Program-made: the position numbers and the translations under genes
Shown: piece by piece, positions 25,703 through 34,686 of the stretch
How the letters are laid out: every line of letters begins with the position of its first letter
Numbering within the stretch: position 1 is the stretch's first letter
From: Hydrogenophaga sp. RAC07
GTDB lineage: Bacteria; Pseudomonadota; Gammaproteobacteria; Burkholderiales; Burkholderiaceae_C
Assembly (NCBI RefSeq): GCF_001713375.1
Contig: NZ_CP016449.1
Coordinates: 4,507,501-4,571,500 of the forward strand
Direction of reading: 5' to 3'
DNA: 64,000 nt
The notes under the pieces: model-generated
The model's database searches: none
What the model saw: only the letters and a program-made list of their open reading frames with translations
What the model was told of the DNA's origin: nothing

Positions 25703-26880
25703 TAGAAGATGGTCTGGTAGCCCGACGGCGTGAGGAGGCGGCGCAAGACTTCACCTTGCTGGATGTCCGTGAGGCCTGGAAAGATAGGGAGGGTTATCGC
25801 TTCGGCGTAGTAGCGCTCGGCCTGCGGGAAATCCTCGGGCCGGAAACCCATCTGCGCATAGTAGGGCTGACGGTAGACCGGAATGTAGTGCAGGTTCACG
25901 CCGATGCCCTCGGCGCGCATGCGCTCGAAGACTTCCCGGTGCGTGGTTTTCATCGCGCCGAGCTTGAGCCGGATCACATACAAATGCAGCGCGGAGTGTG
26001 AGTCGGGGTGCTGCCACGGGGTGGTGGCCACGCTGTCCTTGAGCAGGTCGTCATAGCGCTGCGCGATGGCATGCCGCTGTGCGACGAAGTCGTCGAGGCG
26101 GCGCATCTGGCTCATGCCCAATGCCGCCTGGATATCCGTCATGCGGTAGTTGAACCCGAGCTCGATCTGTTGGTAATACCACGACCCGTGGGGCGGATGG
26201 GTCATTTCCGAGGGGTAGCGGGTGATGCCATGGCTGCGCAACCGCGCCATGTGTTTGGCCAGCTCCAGGTCGTTGGTCACCGCCATGCCGCCCTCGCCCG
26301 TCGTGATAATCTTGACGGGGTGAAAACTGAATACGGCGATGTCGCTGTAGCGGCAACTGCCCACCTTGTCACCCTGGTAGCTGCCGCCGATGGCATGCGA
26401 CGCGTCCTCAACGATCCGGAAGCCGTACTGTTGGGACAGCGCATGAATGGCCTGCATCTCGCAGGACTGACCGGACAGGTGCACAGGGATCACCACCTTG
26501 GGAAGACGCCCGCTGGCTTTGGCCTTTGCGAGCTTGTCCGCCAGGCTGGCGGCGCTCATGTTGTAGGTGCGGGGGTCAATGTCGACGAAGTCGACGTCCG
26601 CCCCGCAGTAGCGCGCGCAGTTCGCACTGGCCACGAAGGTGATCGGGGATGTCCAGACCAGGTCGCCTGGCCCCAGACCGAGGGCGATGCAGGCGATGTG
26701 CAATGCGCTGGTGGCGCTGTTCACGGCCACGGCGTGGTTGGTGCCACAGTAGGCCGCCACGGTCTTCTCAAACTCCGGGACGATGGGCCCCTGCGTCAGG
26801 AAGTCTGAGCGCAACGCGGCCACGACGGCAGCGATATCGTCTTCGGAAATGTTCTGTTTACCGTATGGAATCAAACTCAT
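25702..26880 (-). CDS. pseC: UDP-4-amino-4,6-dideoxy-L-AltNAc transaminase
   Basis: The 392-residue DegT-family PLP enzyme begins MSLIPYGKQNISEDDIAAV, the IPYGKQ.I..DDI signature of PseC. The PLP lysine lies in FSFHPVKIITTGEGG, and FNYRMTDIQAALGMSQ is conserved. It aminates UDP-2-acetamido-2,6-dideoxy-beta-L-arabino-hexos-4-ulose, the second step of pseudaminate synthesis. The first step (PseB) is missing nearby and may be done by FnlA. An AGAGG Shine-Dalgarno precedes the ATG at 26880; another ATG lies one codon upstream. The 78 bp between rmlC and this gene show no clear promoter or terminator. Confidence 0.92.
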   Translation of the reverse strand: MSLIPYGKQNISEDDIAAVVAALRSDFLTQGPIVPEFEKTVAAYCGTNHAVAVNSATSALHIACIALGLGPGDLVWTSPITFVASANCARYCGADVDFVDIDPRTYNMSAASLADKLAKAKASGRLPKVVIPVHLSGQSCEMQAIHALSQQYGFRIVEDASHAIGGSYQGDKVGSCRYSDIAVFSFHPVKIITTGEGGMAVTNDLELAKHMARLRSHGITRYPSEMTHPPHGSWYYQQIELGFNYRMTDIQAALGMSQMRRLDDFVAQRHAIAQRYDDLLKDSVATTPWQHPDSHSALHLYVIRLKLGAMKTTHREVFERMRAEGIGVNLHYIPVYRQPYYAQMGFRPEDFPQAERYYAEAITLPIFPGLTDIQQGEVLRRLLTPSGYQTIF

Positions 26881-26958
26881 CATGAGCCTCTGGTTTTTTC
26901 TTGTGTTCCACAAACTGTTTGCATTGCGTTGGACAAGTATTCACGCACGTCCATGAAT

Positions 26959-27507
26959 CTAAAGGTCTTGCACTTCATGAAACCCGCTCGCCGCCGAATC
27001 CTTGGATGAGAGGGTTGGCGATACGCCGTTCAACGGCCAGGCGATTGCAAGCGACTCATCATTCCAGCGAATGCTGCGCTCGTGTTGCTGCGCATAGAAG
27101 TCCGTCGATTTGTATAGAAAATCGGCCGACTTGCTCTGCACAAGGAAGCCGTGAGCGAACCCTGAAGGAATCCAGCGAAGCAGCTGATTTTCCTCACTTA
27201 GTTCGACGCCTTCCCACTGCCCGAAAGTTGGCGATTGCTTTCGCAGGTCCACCACGACATCAAAAACCGCGCCGCTGACGACCCGAACCAACTTTCCCTG
27301 TGGTTGCTGCGCTTGATAGTGCAGCCCCCGCAGCACACCCTTGAAACTTCGGCTGTGGTTGTCCTGCACGAAGTTCACGTTCAGACCAGTAGCCTCGTTG
27401 AAGTCCCTCTGGTTGAAGGTCTCGAAGAAGAAGCCACGATCGTCCTTGAATACCTTGGGCTTAATAATCAACACGTCAGGGAAGATGGCAGAAGGCGTGA
27501 TGTTCAT
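26959..27507 (-). CDS. rmlC: dTDP-4-dehydrorhamnose 3,5-epimerase
   Basis: The 182-residue cupin has [33 protein letters not shown] and [12 protein letters not shown], standard RmlC motifs including the catalytic histidine in GLHYQ. It epimerises C3 and C5 of dTDP-4-keto-6-deoxyglucose on the way to dTDP-L-rhamnose. The ATG at 27507 overlaps the rmlA stop as ATGA, so the longer upstream frame is discarded. It is the last gene of the rmlBDAC block. Confidence 0.96.
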   Translation of the reverse strand: MNITPSAIFPDVLIIKPKVFKDDRGFFFETFNQRDFNEATGLNVNFVQDNHSRSFKGVLRGLHYQAQQPQGKLVRVVSGAVFDVVVDLRKQSPTFGQWEGVELSEENQLLRWIPSGFAHGFLVQSKSADFLYKSTDFYAQQHERSIRWNDESLAIAWPLNGVSPTLSSKDSAASGFHEVQDL

Positions 27508-28391
27508 CTGAGCACCGGGTCCTTGAGCAAGCGCAGCAAGTATTGACCATAGCCGCTCTTGAGCATGGGTTGCGCCAGCGCCTCCAGCTCGGCGCTGTCG
27601 ATCCATCCCTGCCTCCATGAAATTTCCTCAGGGCAAGCGATCTTCAAGCCTTGCCGATGTTCCAGCGTCGCAATGAACTGGCCGGCCTCCAGAAGACTGT
27701 CGTGCGTGCCGGTGTCCAGCCATGCATAGCCCCGGTGCATGATTTGAACGTTGAGCTGGCCGAGCTCCAGATAGGCTTGGTTCACAGCAGTGATTTCAAG
27801 TTCACCGCGCGGGCTGGGCCTTACCGCCTTGGCGATCTCCACCACCTGCTGGTCATAGAAATACAGGCCGGTAACGGCGTAGTTGCTCTGTGGCAGGGCC
27901 GGCTTCTCTTCAATGCTGCGCACCTTGCCCTGAGCGTTGAATGCCACCACGCCATAGCGCTCCGGGTCGTTCACGTGGTACGCAAACACGGTGGCGCCTG
28001 AATTCTGTGAATCGGCGCTGGCCAGGAGGCTGCCGAATTCATGTCCGTAGTAAATGTTGTCGCCGAGCACCAGAGCGCTGGGACTGTTGCCCACGAAGTC
28101 GGCGCCGATGATGAAGGCCTGCGCCAAGCCGTCGGGGCTGGGCTGCACGGCGTATTGCAGGTTCATGCCCCAGGCGCTGCCGTCGCCCAGCAGTTGCTGA
28201 AAGCGTGGCGTGTCCTGCGGCGTGCTGATGATGAGCACGTCGCGGATGCCCGCCAGCATCAGCGTGGTCAGCGGGTAATAAATCATCGGCTTGTCGTACA
28301 CCGGCAGCAGCTGTTTGCTGATGGCCAGCGTGGCGGGGTGCAGGCGGGTGCCCGAGCCGCCTGCCAGGATGATGCCTTTGCGTTGCGTCAT
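27504..28391 (-). CDS. rmlA: Glucose-1-phosphate thymidylyltransferase
   Basis: The 295-residue protein has the nucleotide-binding start [48 protein letters not shown] and the C-terminal region of RmlA-type enzymes. It makes dTDP-glucose from dTTP and glucose 1-phosphate, feeding both rhamnose and the 3-amino-3,6-dideoxyhexose branch. The ATG at 28391 is used; it lies 10 bp after the rmlD stop. Confidence 0.97.
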   Translation of the reverse strand: MTQRKGIILAGGSGTRLHPATLAISKQLLPVYDKPMIYYPLTTLMLAGIRDVLIISTPQDTPRFQQLLGDGSAWGMNLQYAVQPSPDGLAQAFIIGADFVGNSPSALVLGDNIYYGHEFGSLLASADSQNSGATVFAYHVNDPERYGVVAFNAQGKVRSIEEKPALPQSNYAVTGLYFYDQQVVEIAKAVRPSPRGELEITAVNQAYLELGQLNVQIMHRGYAWLDTGTHDSLLEAGQFIATLEHRQGLKIACPEEISWRQGWIDSAELEALAQPMLKSGYGQYLLRLLKDPVLR

Positions 28392-28401
28392 GCGTCTTGT
28401 C

Positions 28402-29301
28402 TCACAGAATTTCGGCAAGCATACGCCGCACGCCGTGTTGCCAGTGGGGCAAGTTCAACCCGAATGTGCTTCGCAAGTGTGAGGTGTCCAGGCGCGAATT
28501 CAGCGGCCGGCGAGCGGGCGTCGGAAAGGCGCTGGTGGGAACAGGCACCACGTCCCGGGCCTTGATCGCCAAGTCGGGTTTCAGTGCGCGGACCGTCTCC
28601 AGCACGAAGCGCGCATAACCGTTCCACGTGGTTTCGCCCGCGGCCGCCAGGTGGTAGGTGCCGCAGCCAGCGCTGTCGCGCAGGGTCAGACGGATGGCAT
28701 GCGCCGTCACATCGGCGATCAACTCCGCTCCGGTGGGTGCGCCGACCTGATCGTCGATCACGGTGAGCTGCTCGCGTTCCTGTGCCAGGCGCAGCATGGT
28801 CTTGGCGAAGTTGCCGCCGCGCGCGGCGTACACCCAGCTGGTGCGAAAGATCAGGTGGCGCGCAGTGGCCGCCGCGATCAAACGTTCACCTTCCAGTTTG
28901 GTCTGGCCGTAGACGCTCAAGGGTCCGGTGGCGGCGCCTTCGGTCCACGGCGCGGTGCCGCTGCCGTCAAACACGTAGTCGGTGGAGTAGTGCACCAGCA
29001 GGGCACTCACGGCGCGGGCGGCTTCTGCCAGCACACCGGGGGCCGTGGCGTTCAAGGCGCGCGCCACCTCGGGCTCGTTCTCGGCCTTGTCCACCGCAGT
29101 GTGGGCCGCCGCGTTCACGATCACATCGGGCCGCAAGCTCAACGCGGTCTCGCGCAGGCCGTCCAGATCGTTGAGGTCACCGCGGCCGCCGTCCGCCAGC
29201 GTGCTGTGCCGGTCCAGCGCCACCAGCTCGCCCAGCGGCGCCAGACTGCGCTGCAGTTCCCAGCCCACCTGCCCGTTTTTGCCCAGCAGCAAGATCCTCA
29301 T
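28402..29301 (-). CDS. rmlD: dTDP-4-dehydrorhamnose reductase
   Basis: The 299-residue SDR has [20 protein letters not shown] at the N-terminus, [22 protein letters not shown] and [10 protein letters not shown] (YxxxK), all RmlD signatures. It reduces dTDP-4-keto-L-rhamnose to dTDP-L-rhamnose using NAD(P)H. The ATG at 29301 overlaps the rmlB stop (ATGA). The presence of rmlC and rmlD indicates that rhamnose itself is made, not only dTDP-4-keto-6-deoxyglucose. Confidence 0.96.
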   Translation of the reverse strand: MRILLLGKNGQVGWELQRSLAPLGELVALDRHSTLADGGRGDLNDLDGLRETALSLRPDVIVNAAAHTAVDKAENEPEVARALNATAPGVLAEAARAVSALLVHYSTDYVFDGSGTAPWTEGAATGPLSVYGQTKLEGERLIAAATARHLIFRTSWVYAARGGNFAKTMLRLAQEREQLTVIDDQVGAPTGAELIADVTAHAIRLTLRDSAGCGTYHLAAAGETTWNGYARFVLETVRALKPDLAIKARDVVPVPTSAFPTPARRPLNSRLDTSHLRSTFGLNLPHWQHGVRRMLAEIL

Positions 29302-30368
29302 GCAGACACCGGCGCCTCGTATTGCGCCTGCACCCACTGGCGATACGAACCGCTTTGCACGTTCGTCACCCACTCAGGGTGGTCCAGGTACCACTTCACG
29401 GTCTTGCGAATCCCGCTCTCGAACGTCTCTACCGGCTTCCAGCCGAGTTCGCGTTCGATCTTGCGTGCGTCGATGGCGTAGCGACGGTCGTGGCCGGGGC
29501 GGTCTTTCACGTAGCTGATCTGGCTGGCGTAGGGCTGGCCGTCGCTGCGTGGGCGCAGCTCGTCCAGCAAGGCGCAGACGGTGCGCACGATCTCCAAGTT
29601 GGGCTTCTCGTTCCAGCCGCCCACGTTGTAGGTTTCGCCCAGGCGGCCGCCTTCGAGCACGCGGCGGATCGCGCTGCAGTGATCTTTCACGTACAGCCAG
29701 TCGCGCACCTGCATGCCGTCGCCGTACACCGGCAGGGGTTTGCCTGCGAGTGCGTTGACGATCATCAGGGGGATGAGCTTCTCGGGAAAATGGAAAGGCC
29801 CGTAGTTGTTGCTGCAGTTGGTGGTGAGCACTGGCAGGCCGTGTGTGTGGTGCCAGGCTCGCACCAGGTGGTCGCTGGCGGCCTTGCTGGCCGAATAGGG
29901 GCTGTTGGGTTCGAAACCGTGGCTCTCGGTGAAGGCGGGCGCGTCGGGCGCCAGGCTGCCGTACACCTCGTCGGTGCTCACGTGAAGGAAGCGGAACGCG
30001 GCATTTTCTTCGGCGGCAAGACCGGACCAGTGCGCGCGCACCGCTTCCAGCAAACGGAAGGTGCCGACGATGTTGGTCTGGATGAAGTCTTCGGCGCCAT
30101 GGATGGAGCGGTCCACATGGCTCTCGGCCGCGAAGTTGATCACCGCGCGCGGCCGGTGCTCGGCCAGCAGGCGGGCCACCAGGGCACTGTCGCCGATGTC
30201 GCCCTGTACAAACACATGGCGTGCGTCGCCCTGCAGGCTGGCCAGGTTTTCAAGGTTGCCCGCGTAGGTCAGCTTGTCGAGGTTGACGACAGGCTCGGCC
30301 GACTGGGCCAGCCAGTCGAGCACGAAGTTGCCGCCAATGAAGCCGGCGCCGCCAGTGACGAGAATCAT
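29298..30368 (-). CDS. rmlB: dTDP-glucose 4,6-dehydratase
   Basis: The 356-residue extended SDR has [40 protein letters not shown] and [13 protein letters not shown] (YxxxK). It produces dTDP-4-keto-6-deoxyglucose. It is the first gene of the minus-strand glycan locus. The about 100-bp gap upstream (30369-30470) is the likely leader and promoter region: a GATAAT hexamer at 30426-30431 (minus strand) could be a -10 box, but no convincing -35 box is at the right distance. No RfaH-type ops element was found. Confidence 0.97.
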   Translation of the reverse strand: MILVTGGAGFIGGNFVLDWLAQSAEPVVNLDKLTYAGNLENLASLQGDARHVFVQGDIGDSALVARLLAEHRPRAVINFAAESHVDRSIHGAEDFIQTNIVGTFRLLEAVRAHWSGLAAEENAAFRFLHVSTDEVYGSLAPDAPAFTESHGFEPNSPYSASKAASDHLVRAWHHTHGLPVLTTNCSNNYGPFHFPEKLIPLMIVNALAGKPLPVYGDGMQVRDWLYVKDHCSAIRRVLEGGRLGETYNVGGWNEKPNLEIVRTVCALLDELRPRSDGQPYASQISYVKDRPGHDRRYAIDARKIERELGWKPVETFESGIRKTVKWYLDHPEWVTNVQSGSYRQWVQAQYEAPVSA

Positions 30369-30470
30369 GAAACTTCCCTAAGGGTGGCGTTCTTGGGGCA
30401 GCCCGGGGACCGCCGTGAACCACGCATTATCTTTGCCAAACCGCCGATTCCAGCGGATTCACCGAGCGGA

Positions 30471-30677
30471 TCAGTGACCGTGTGAAACCGTCTCGCCGGC
30501 CTTGAGACGGTAGACCGTGCCGCAGTAGGGGCACTTGGCTTCGCCGCTGTGGCCCACGTCCAGGTACACCTTGGGGTGGCTGTTCCAGAGTTTCATGTCG
30601 GCCAGTTTGTTCGGGCAGAACACGCCGCCCTGGGCGTTGAGGTCGCTGGCTTTGAGTTCGATGGCGGGGGTGGTCAT
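30471..30677 (-). CDS. Small zinc-finger protein, CHCC family
   Basis: The 68-residue protein has a CHCC-type zinc site: a cysteine in GGVFCPNK, a histidine in VGHSGEAK and a CPYCG pair. It belongs to the zf-CHCC family, related to the NDUFS6 subunit of respiratory complex I. Such genes are common in Burkholderiales next to ilvE. The start at 30677 lies 5 bp after the ilvE stop, so the two are cotranscribed. The function is not established. Confidence 0.88.
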   Translation of the reverse strand: MTTPAIELKASDLNAQGGVFCPNKLADMKLWNSHPKVYLDVGHSGEAKCPYCGTVYRLKAGETVSHGH

Positions 30678-30682
30678 GGTGT

Positions 30683-31633
30683 TCAGACCTTCGTCAACCA
30701 GTGGGCGTACTTGGGGTTGCGGCCATTGACGACGTCGAAGAACGCGCTCTGGATCTTCTCGGTGATCGGGCCGCGGGTGCCCACGTAGTCGGCCTTGCCG
30801 AGTTCGATGCGGTCGAGTTCGCGGATGGGCGTCACTTCGGCGGCGGTGCCGGTGAAGAAGGCCTCGTCGGCGATGTAGACCTCGTCTCGCGTGATGCGCT
30901 TCTGCACGATCTCCAGACCCAGGTCCTTGGCGATGTGGAACACGGTGTTGCGGGTGATGCCATTGAGCGCACCGGCCGACAGGTCGGGCGTGTAGATCAC
31001 GCCGTTTTTCACCACGAAGATGTTTTCGCCAGCGCCTTCGCTCACAAATCCCGAGGCGTCGAGCAGCAGCGCTTCGTCGTAGCCCTCGTCGGTCACTTCC
31101 ATGTTGGCCAGGATGCTGTTGGTGTAGTTGCTCACCGCCTTGGCCTGGGTCATGGTGATGTTGACGTGGTGGCGGGTGTAGCTGCTGGTCTTCACGCGGA
31201 TGCCGCGCTTCAAGCCTTCTTCACCGAGGTACGCGCCCCAGGCCCAGGCCGCCACCATCAGGTGAACGGTGTTGCCCTTGGGTGACACGCCCAGCTTCTT
31301 GTCACCGATCCAGGTCAACGGGCGGATGTAGCAGCTCTCCAGCTTGTTCTCGCGCACCACGGCTTTTTGCGCTTCCATGGCTTCTTCCATGGTGAAGGGC
31401 AGCTTCATGCGCAGGATCTTGGCGCTGTTGAACAGGCGCTCGGTGTGCTCTTCCAGGCGAAAGATCGCCGTGCCACCGACCGCGTTGTAGGCCCGGACCC
31501 CCTCGAAGGCACCGCAGCCGTAGTGCAGCGTGTGGGTCAGCACGTGGATCTTGGCGTCGCGCCAGTCCACCATCTGGCCGTCCATCCAGATCTTGCCGTC
31601 GCGGTCGGACATCGAGGGAACGATGGGGCTCAT
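30683..31633 (-). CDS. ilvE: Branched-chain amino acid aminotransferase
   Basis: The 316-residue fold-type IV PLP enzyme has HTLHYGCGAFEGVRAY, YIRPLTWIGDKKLG, ITMTQAKAVSNYTNSI (PLP lysine region) and GAGENIFVVKNGVIYTP. It interconverts Leu, Ile and Val with their 2-oxo acids in the cytoplasm. The ATG at 31633 has an AAAGGAC Shine-Dalgarno 5 nt upstream; the extended open frame upstream has no family-like sequence. Confidence 0.96.
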   Translation of the reverse strand: MSPIVPSMSDRDGKIWMDGQMVDWRDAKIHVLTHTLHYGCGAFEGVRAYNAVGGTAIFRLEEHTERLFNSAKILRMKLPFTMEEAMEAQKAVVRENKLESCYIRPLTWIGDKKLGVSPKGNTVHLMVAAWAWGAYLGEEGLKRGIRVKTSSYTRHHVNITMTQAKAVSNYTNSILANMEVTDEGYDEALLLDASGFVSEGAGENIFVVKNGVIYTPDLSAGALNGITRNTVFHIAKDLGLEIVQKRITRDEVYIADEAFFTGTAAEVTPIRELDRIELGKADYVGTRGPITEKIQSAFFDVVNGRNPKYAHWLTKV

Positions 31634-31697
31634 GGGGGTCCTTTGGGTTGTTCGTGAGGGGCGCTCACCACCGGGGTGAGACACCAAACCGGCGATT

Positions 31698-32135
31698 TTA
31701 CGGCGCCGGGCTGCCCTGGACCGCCGCCTCCGGGTCCGGCCGCGCCAGATGCCAGCGCACCAGCTTGCCGCCCGCGAACTCGGCCTCCACGGTGGACAGG
31801 CCGTTGTCGGTCCAGCGGTACACCTCGGGCTCGGAACCCTCGGCCGAGACGCGCTGGCCCAGCGCGCGCGTCATGGCGATCACGTGCATCAGCGTCACAC
31901 CGGGTTTGAGCTTGGCGTTGAGCATCACCGCGCTGTCCACGTGGCCGATGGGGCGGTGCGCGGCGCGCTTGAGCACCGTCATGAGGCGGGTGAAGTGCAG
32001 CAGCAGCCACATGAAGAGACCCCCGCTGACAGCGGCCACGGCTGGCCAGCCCGAGGCACGGTGCGCCACCACCAGCAGCGCGGCGCAGCCCAGGGGCATG
32101 AGGAATTTCTTGACTTGCATGGGGGGATTGTCCAT
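31698..32135 (-). CDS. Conserved hypothetical membrane protein
   Basis: The 145-residue protein has two hydrophobic segments near the N-terminus (FLMPLGCAALLVVAHR and AAVSGGLFMWLLLHFT). They are followed by a soluble domain of about 80 residues ending in a proline- and alanine-rich tail. I do not recognise the family. It lies between radA and ilvE on the same strand, 45 bp after radA. The start may instead be the ATG at 32120 (MQVKKFLMPL); neither has a strong ribosome binding site. Confidence 0.65.
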   Translation of the reverse strand: MDNPPMQVKKFLMPLGCAALLVVAHRASGWPAVAAVSGGLFMWLLLHFTRLMTVLKRAAHRPIGHVDSAVMLNAKLKPGVTLMHVIAMTRALGQRVSAEGSEPEVYRWTDNGLSTVEAEFAGGKLVRWHLARPDPEAAVQGSPAP

Positions 32136-32180
32136 GCGCGCGCTGGCCGCACCGCTGCGGTTTGTACGCAGGCGCCGCGC

Positions 32181-33557
32181 TCAGGCCAGGCTGCGGGCCA
32201 GCTCCATGGCCTCTTCAATGCGGTCCACGCCGTGCACTGTCAGGCCTTCGAACGATTTGTCGTTCTTCTTGGGCAGGTTGGCCTTGGGCACCACCGCCAC
32301 GCTGAAGCCCAGCTTGGCCGCTTCCTTCAACCGCTCCTGGCCGCGTGGCGCCGGGCGCACCTCACCGGCCAGGCCCACCTCGCCAAATGCGATGAAACCC
32401 TTGGGCAGCGGTTTGCCGCGCAGGCTGGAGGTGATGGCCAGCATCACCGCCAGGTCGGCCGCCGGTTCGCTGATGCGCACGCCGCCCACGGCGTTGACGA
32501 ACACATCCTGGTCCATGCAGGCCACGCCCGCGTGGCGGTGCAGCACCGCCAGCAGCATGGCCAGGCGGTCGCGGTCCAGGCCCACGGACAGGCGCCGGGG
32601 CGATGGGCCTCCTGTGTCCACCAGCGCCTGGATCTCCACCAGCATGGGCCGCGTGCCCTCCAGCGTCACCATCACGCAGCTGCCCGGCACCGGTTCGCTG
32701 TGCTGGCTCAAGAAGATCGCGCTCGGGTTGCTCACGCCCTTCAGGCCTTTTTCGGTCATGGCGAACACGCCTATCTCGTTGACCGCGCCAAAGCGGTTCT
32801 TGATCGCGCGGATCAGGCGAAAGCTGCTGTGCGTGTCGCCTTCGAAATACAGCACGGTGTCGACCATGTGTTCCAGCACACGTGGGCCGGCCAGCGCGCC
32901 CTCCTTGGTCACGTGGCCCACGAGCACGATGGCCGTGCCGCTGGCCTTGGCCGCGCGCGTCAGGTGGGCCGCGCATTCGCGCACCTGCGCCACCGAGCCC
33001 GGTGCAGACGTGAGCTGCTCGGAATACACCGTCTGGATCGAGTCGATCACGGCAATGCCCGGCTTCACATGGTCCAGCGTGGCCAGGATCTTCTCCAGCT
33101 GGATCTCGGCCAGCACGCTCACCTGCGAACCGTCCAGGCCCAGCCGGCGCGAGCGCAGCGCCACCTGGGCGCCACTCTCTTCGCCCGTGACGTAGAGGGT
33201 CTTCACATTCGCGCGTTGCAACGAATCCAGCGCCTGCAGCAGCAGGGTGGACTTGCCGATGCCCGGGTCGCCGCCGATTAGCACCACGCCGCCTTCCACG
33301 ATGCCGCCGCCCAGCACCCGGTCGAGTTCGTCGTGGCCGGTGGGCGTGCGCTGCACGTCGGTGGCGTCGATGTCGGCCAGGGTGGTGACCTCGGCGGTCT
33401 TGGCCAGCGAGGCAAAGCGGTTTTTCGATGGCGCGGTGGACTCGGCCACGGATTCCACCAGCGTGTTCCAGGCGTTGCAGTGCGGGCATTTGCCCAGCCA
33501 CTTGGGGCTGGAGCCGCCGCATTCGTTGCAGGTGTATTGGGTTTTGTCTTTGGCCAT
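32181..33557 (-). CDS. radA: DNA repair protein RadA
   Basis: The 458-residue protein has a four-cysteine zinc finger (CNECG...CPHCNAW, residues 8-30), Walker A GGDPGIGKSTLL near 95, the RadA-specific KNRFGAVNEIGVF near 255 and a C-terminal Lon-protease-like domain. It is a RecA-related helicase that promotes branch migration during recombination repair. The ATG at 33557 gives the canonical MAKDKTQYTCNECG. It is divergent from the J-domain gene, with only 28 bp between the two starts. Confidence 0.97.
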   Translation of the reverse strand: MAKDKTQYTCNECGGSSPKWLGKCPHCNAWNTLVESVAESTAPSKNRFASLAKTAEVTTLADIDATDVQRTPTGHDELDRVLGGGIVEGGVVLIGGDPGIGKSTLLLQALDSLQRANVKTLYVTGEESGAQVALRSRRLGLDGSQVSVLAEIQLEKILATLDHVKPGIAVIDSIQTVYSEQLTSAPGSVAQVRECAAHLTRAAKASGTAIVLVGHVTKEGALAGPRVLEHMVDTVLYFEGDTHSSFRLIRAIKNRFGAVNEIGVFAMTEKGLKGVSNPSAIFLSQHSEPVPGSCVMVTLEGTRPMLVEIQALVDTGGPSPRRLSVGLDRDRLAMLLAVLHRHAGVACMDQDVFVNAVGGVRISEPAADLAVMLAITSSLRGKPLPKGFIAFGEVGLAGEVRPAPRGQERLKEAAKLGFSVAVVPKANLPKKNDKSFEGLTVHGVDRIEEAMELARSLA

Positions 33558-33585
33558 GGTGCTGGGCAATATAGTCGACACCCTC

Positions 33586-34686
33586 ATGCCCTCACGCCCC
33601 CCCGCCGCCTCCCTGCTTGTGCTGCCGCCCAGCGCACAGCCCCTGTCCGCCGCAGCCCGCGCCTACAACCTGCAGCTCACCCGCATCGACAAGCTCAAGA
33701 GCCAGCTCGCCGAACTGGACGTGCTGGGCCAGCTGCACCGCCAGGAACTGCATGGTGCGATCGACCCGCTGCGCCGCCAGCTGGCGCAGGGTCAGCGCGA
33801 ACTGGCGCTGGCGCTGGACGGTTTTCTGCAGGGCAAGGAGCTCAGCAGGGGTCAGGCCGACACGGCGCGTGCTGTGCTTTGCCAGATTGCTCGCCAGCTG
33901 GTTGAAGCTGGCGGCCCGGGCGGCGATGCGATGCGCGATCTGCACGACCGCCACAGCCCACGCACCCTGGCCCAGATCCGGCAGGATGCGGCCGATGCGC
34001 TGCGCGCGCGACTGGAGTCGGTGCTGGGCGAGCCGCTGGACGACGAAGGCCAGGACCTCAGCGCCGAGCAACTGCTGCGCGCCGGCATGGCGCGCCTGCG
34101 GCGGGCGCAGGAAGAAGAACAGGACAAGAAGCGCGAAGCCGCGCAGGCCAAACGCGAGCGCAAGAAGCCCGGTGCCGCGCTGCGCCAGACCGAGCAACAT
34201 GACGCCGACACGCTGTTGCGCCGCCTGTTCCGCCAGCTCGCCAGCGCCCTGCACCCCGACCGCGAAACCGATCCGCAGGCCCGCCTGAAGAAGACCGCGC
34301 TCATGAGCGAGGCCAACGCGGCGTATGAAAAGCGCGACCTCGTCACGCTGCTGCACATCCAGAGCCGCGCCGAGCTGGCCGACCCGGCGGCGGTGCACAA
34401 ACTCTCCGACGAACGCCTGGCCTCGCTCACCTTGCTGCTCAAGGCCCAGGTGGCCGAGCTGGAGCGCGAGCGTGCGGGCCGCCAGAACGCGCTGGCCGAC
34501 GAGTTTGACCTGCCCGAAGGCTTGTCACCGAACGCCAATACCCTGCTGCAAAACCGGATCGATCAGGCGAGGGCCCTGGAGGCCGAACTCGCCGGCATCG
34601 AACACGACCTGGAGCAGGTGGGCAACGGCGTGCGGGTGAAGCGCTGGCTCAACGCGCAGCGCGACGCCGTCATGCGCGAGCGCTGA
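33586..34686 (+). CDS. J-domain-like (DnaJ-type) coiled-coil protein
   Basis: The 366-residue protein is mostly charged helical and coiled coil (residues 20-180 and 280-366). At about residues 205-250 it has a J-like segment with the diagnostic HPD tripeptide in SALHPDRETDP, followed by SEANAAYEKRDLVTLL. The HPD normally stimulates Hsp70 ATPase, so a DnaK cochaperone role is inferred; no Gly/Phe or zinc-finger regions are present. The start at 33586 is chosen because upstream sequence lies inside radA. Its 3' end overlaps the convergent flavoprotein gene by 17 bp. Confidence 0.75.
   Translation: MPSRPPAASLLVLPPSAQPLSAAARAYNLQLTRIDKLKSQLAELDVLGQLHRQELHGAIDPLRRQLAQGQRELALALDGFLQGKELSRGQADTARAVLCQIARQLVEAGGPGGDAMRDLHDRHSPRTLAQIRQDAADALRARLESVLGEPLDDEGQDLSAEQLLRAGMARLRRAQEEEQDKKREAAQAKRERKKPGAALRQTEQHDADTLLRRLFRQLASALHPDRETDPQARLKKTALMSEANAAYEKRDLVTLLHIQSRAELADPAAVHKLSDERLASLTLLLKAQVAELERERAGRQNALADEFDLPEGLSPNANTLLQNRIDQARALEAELAGIEHDLEQVGNGVRVKRWLNAQRDAVMRER

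Noticed and set aside
30369..30470. RfaH ops/JUMPstart element before rmlB
   Set aside because: Two GGCGGT hexamers occur on the minus strand, but neither continues as GGCGGTAG, so the ops consensus is not met.
31648..33281. Two plus-strand open frames of more than 500 codons opposite radA
   Set aside because: Low-complexity shadows; RadA on the minus strand has all its motifs.
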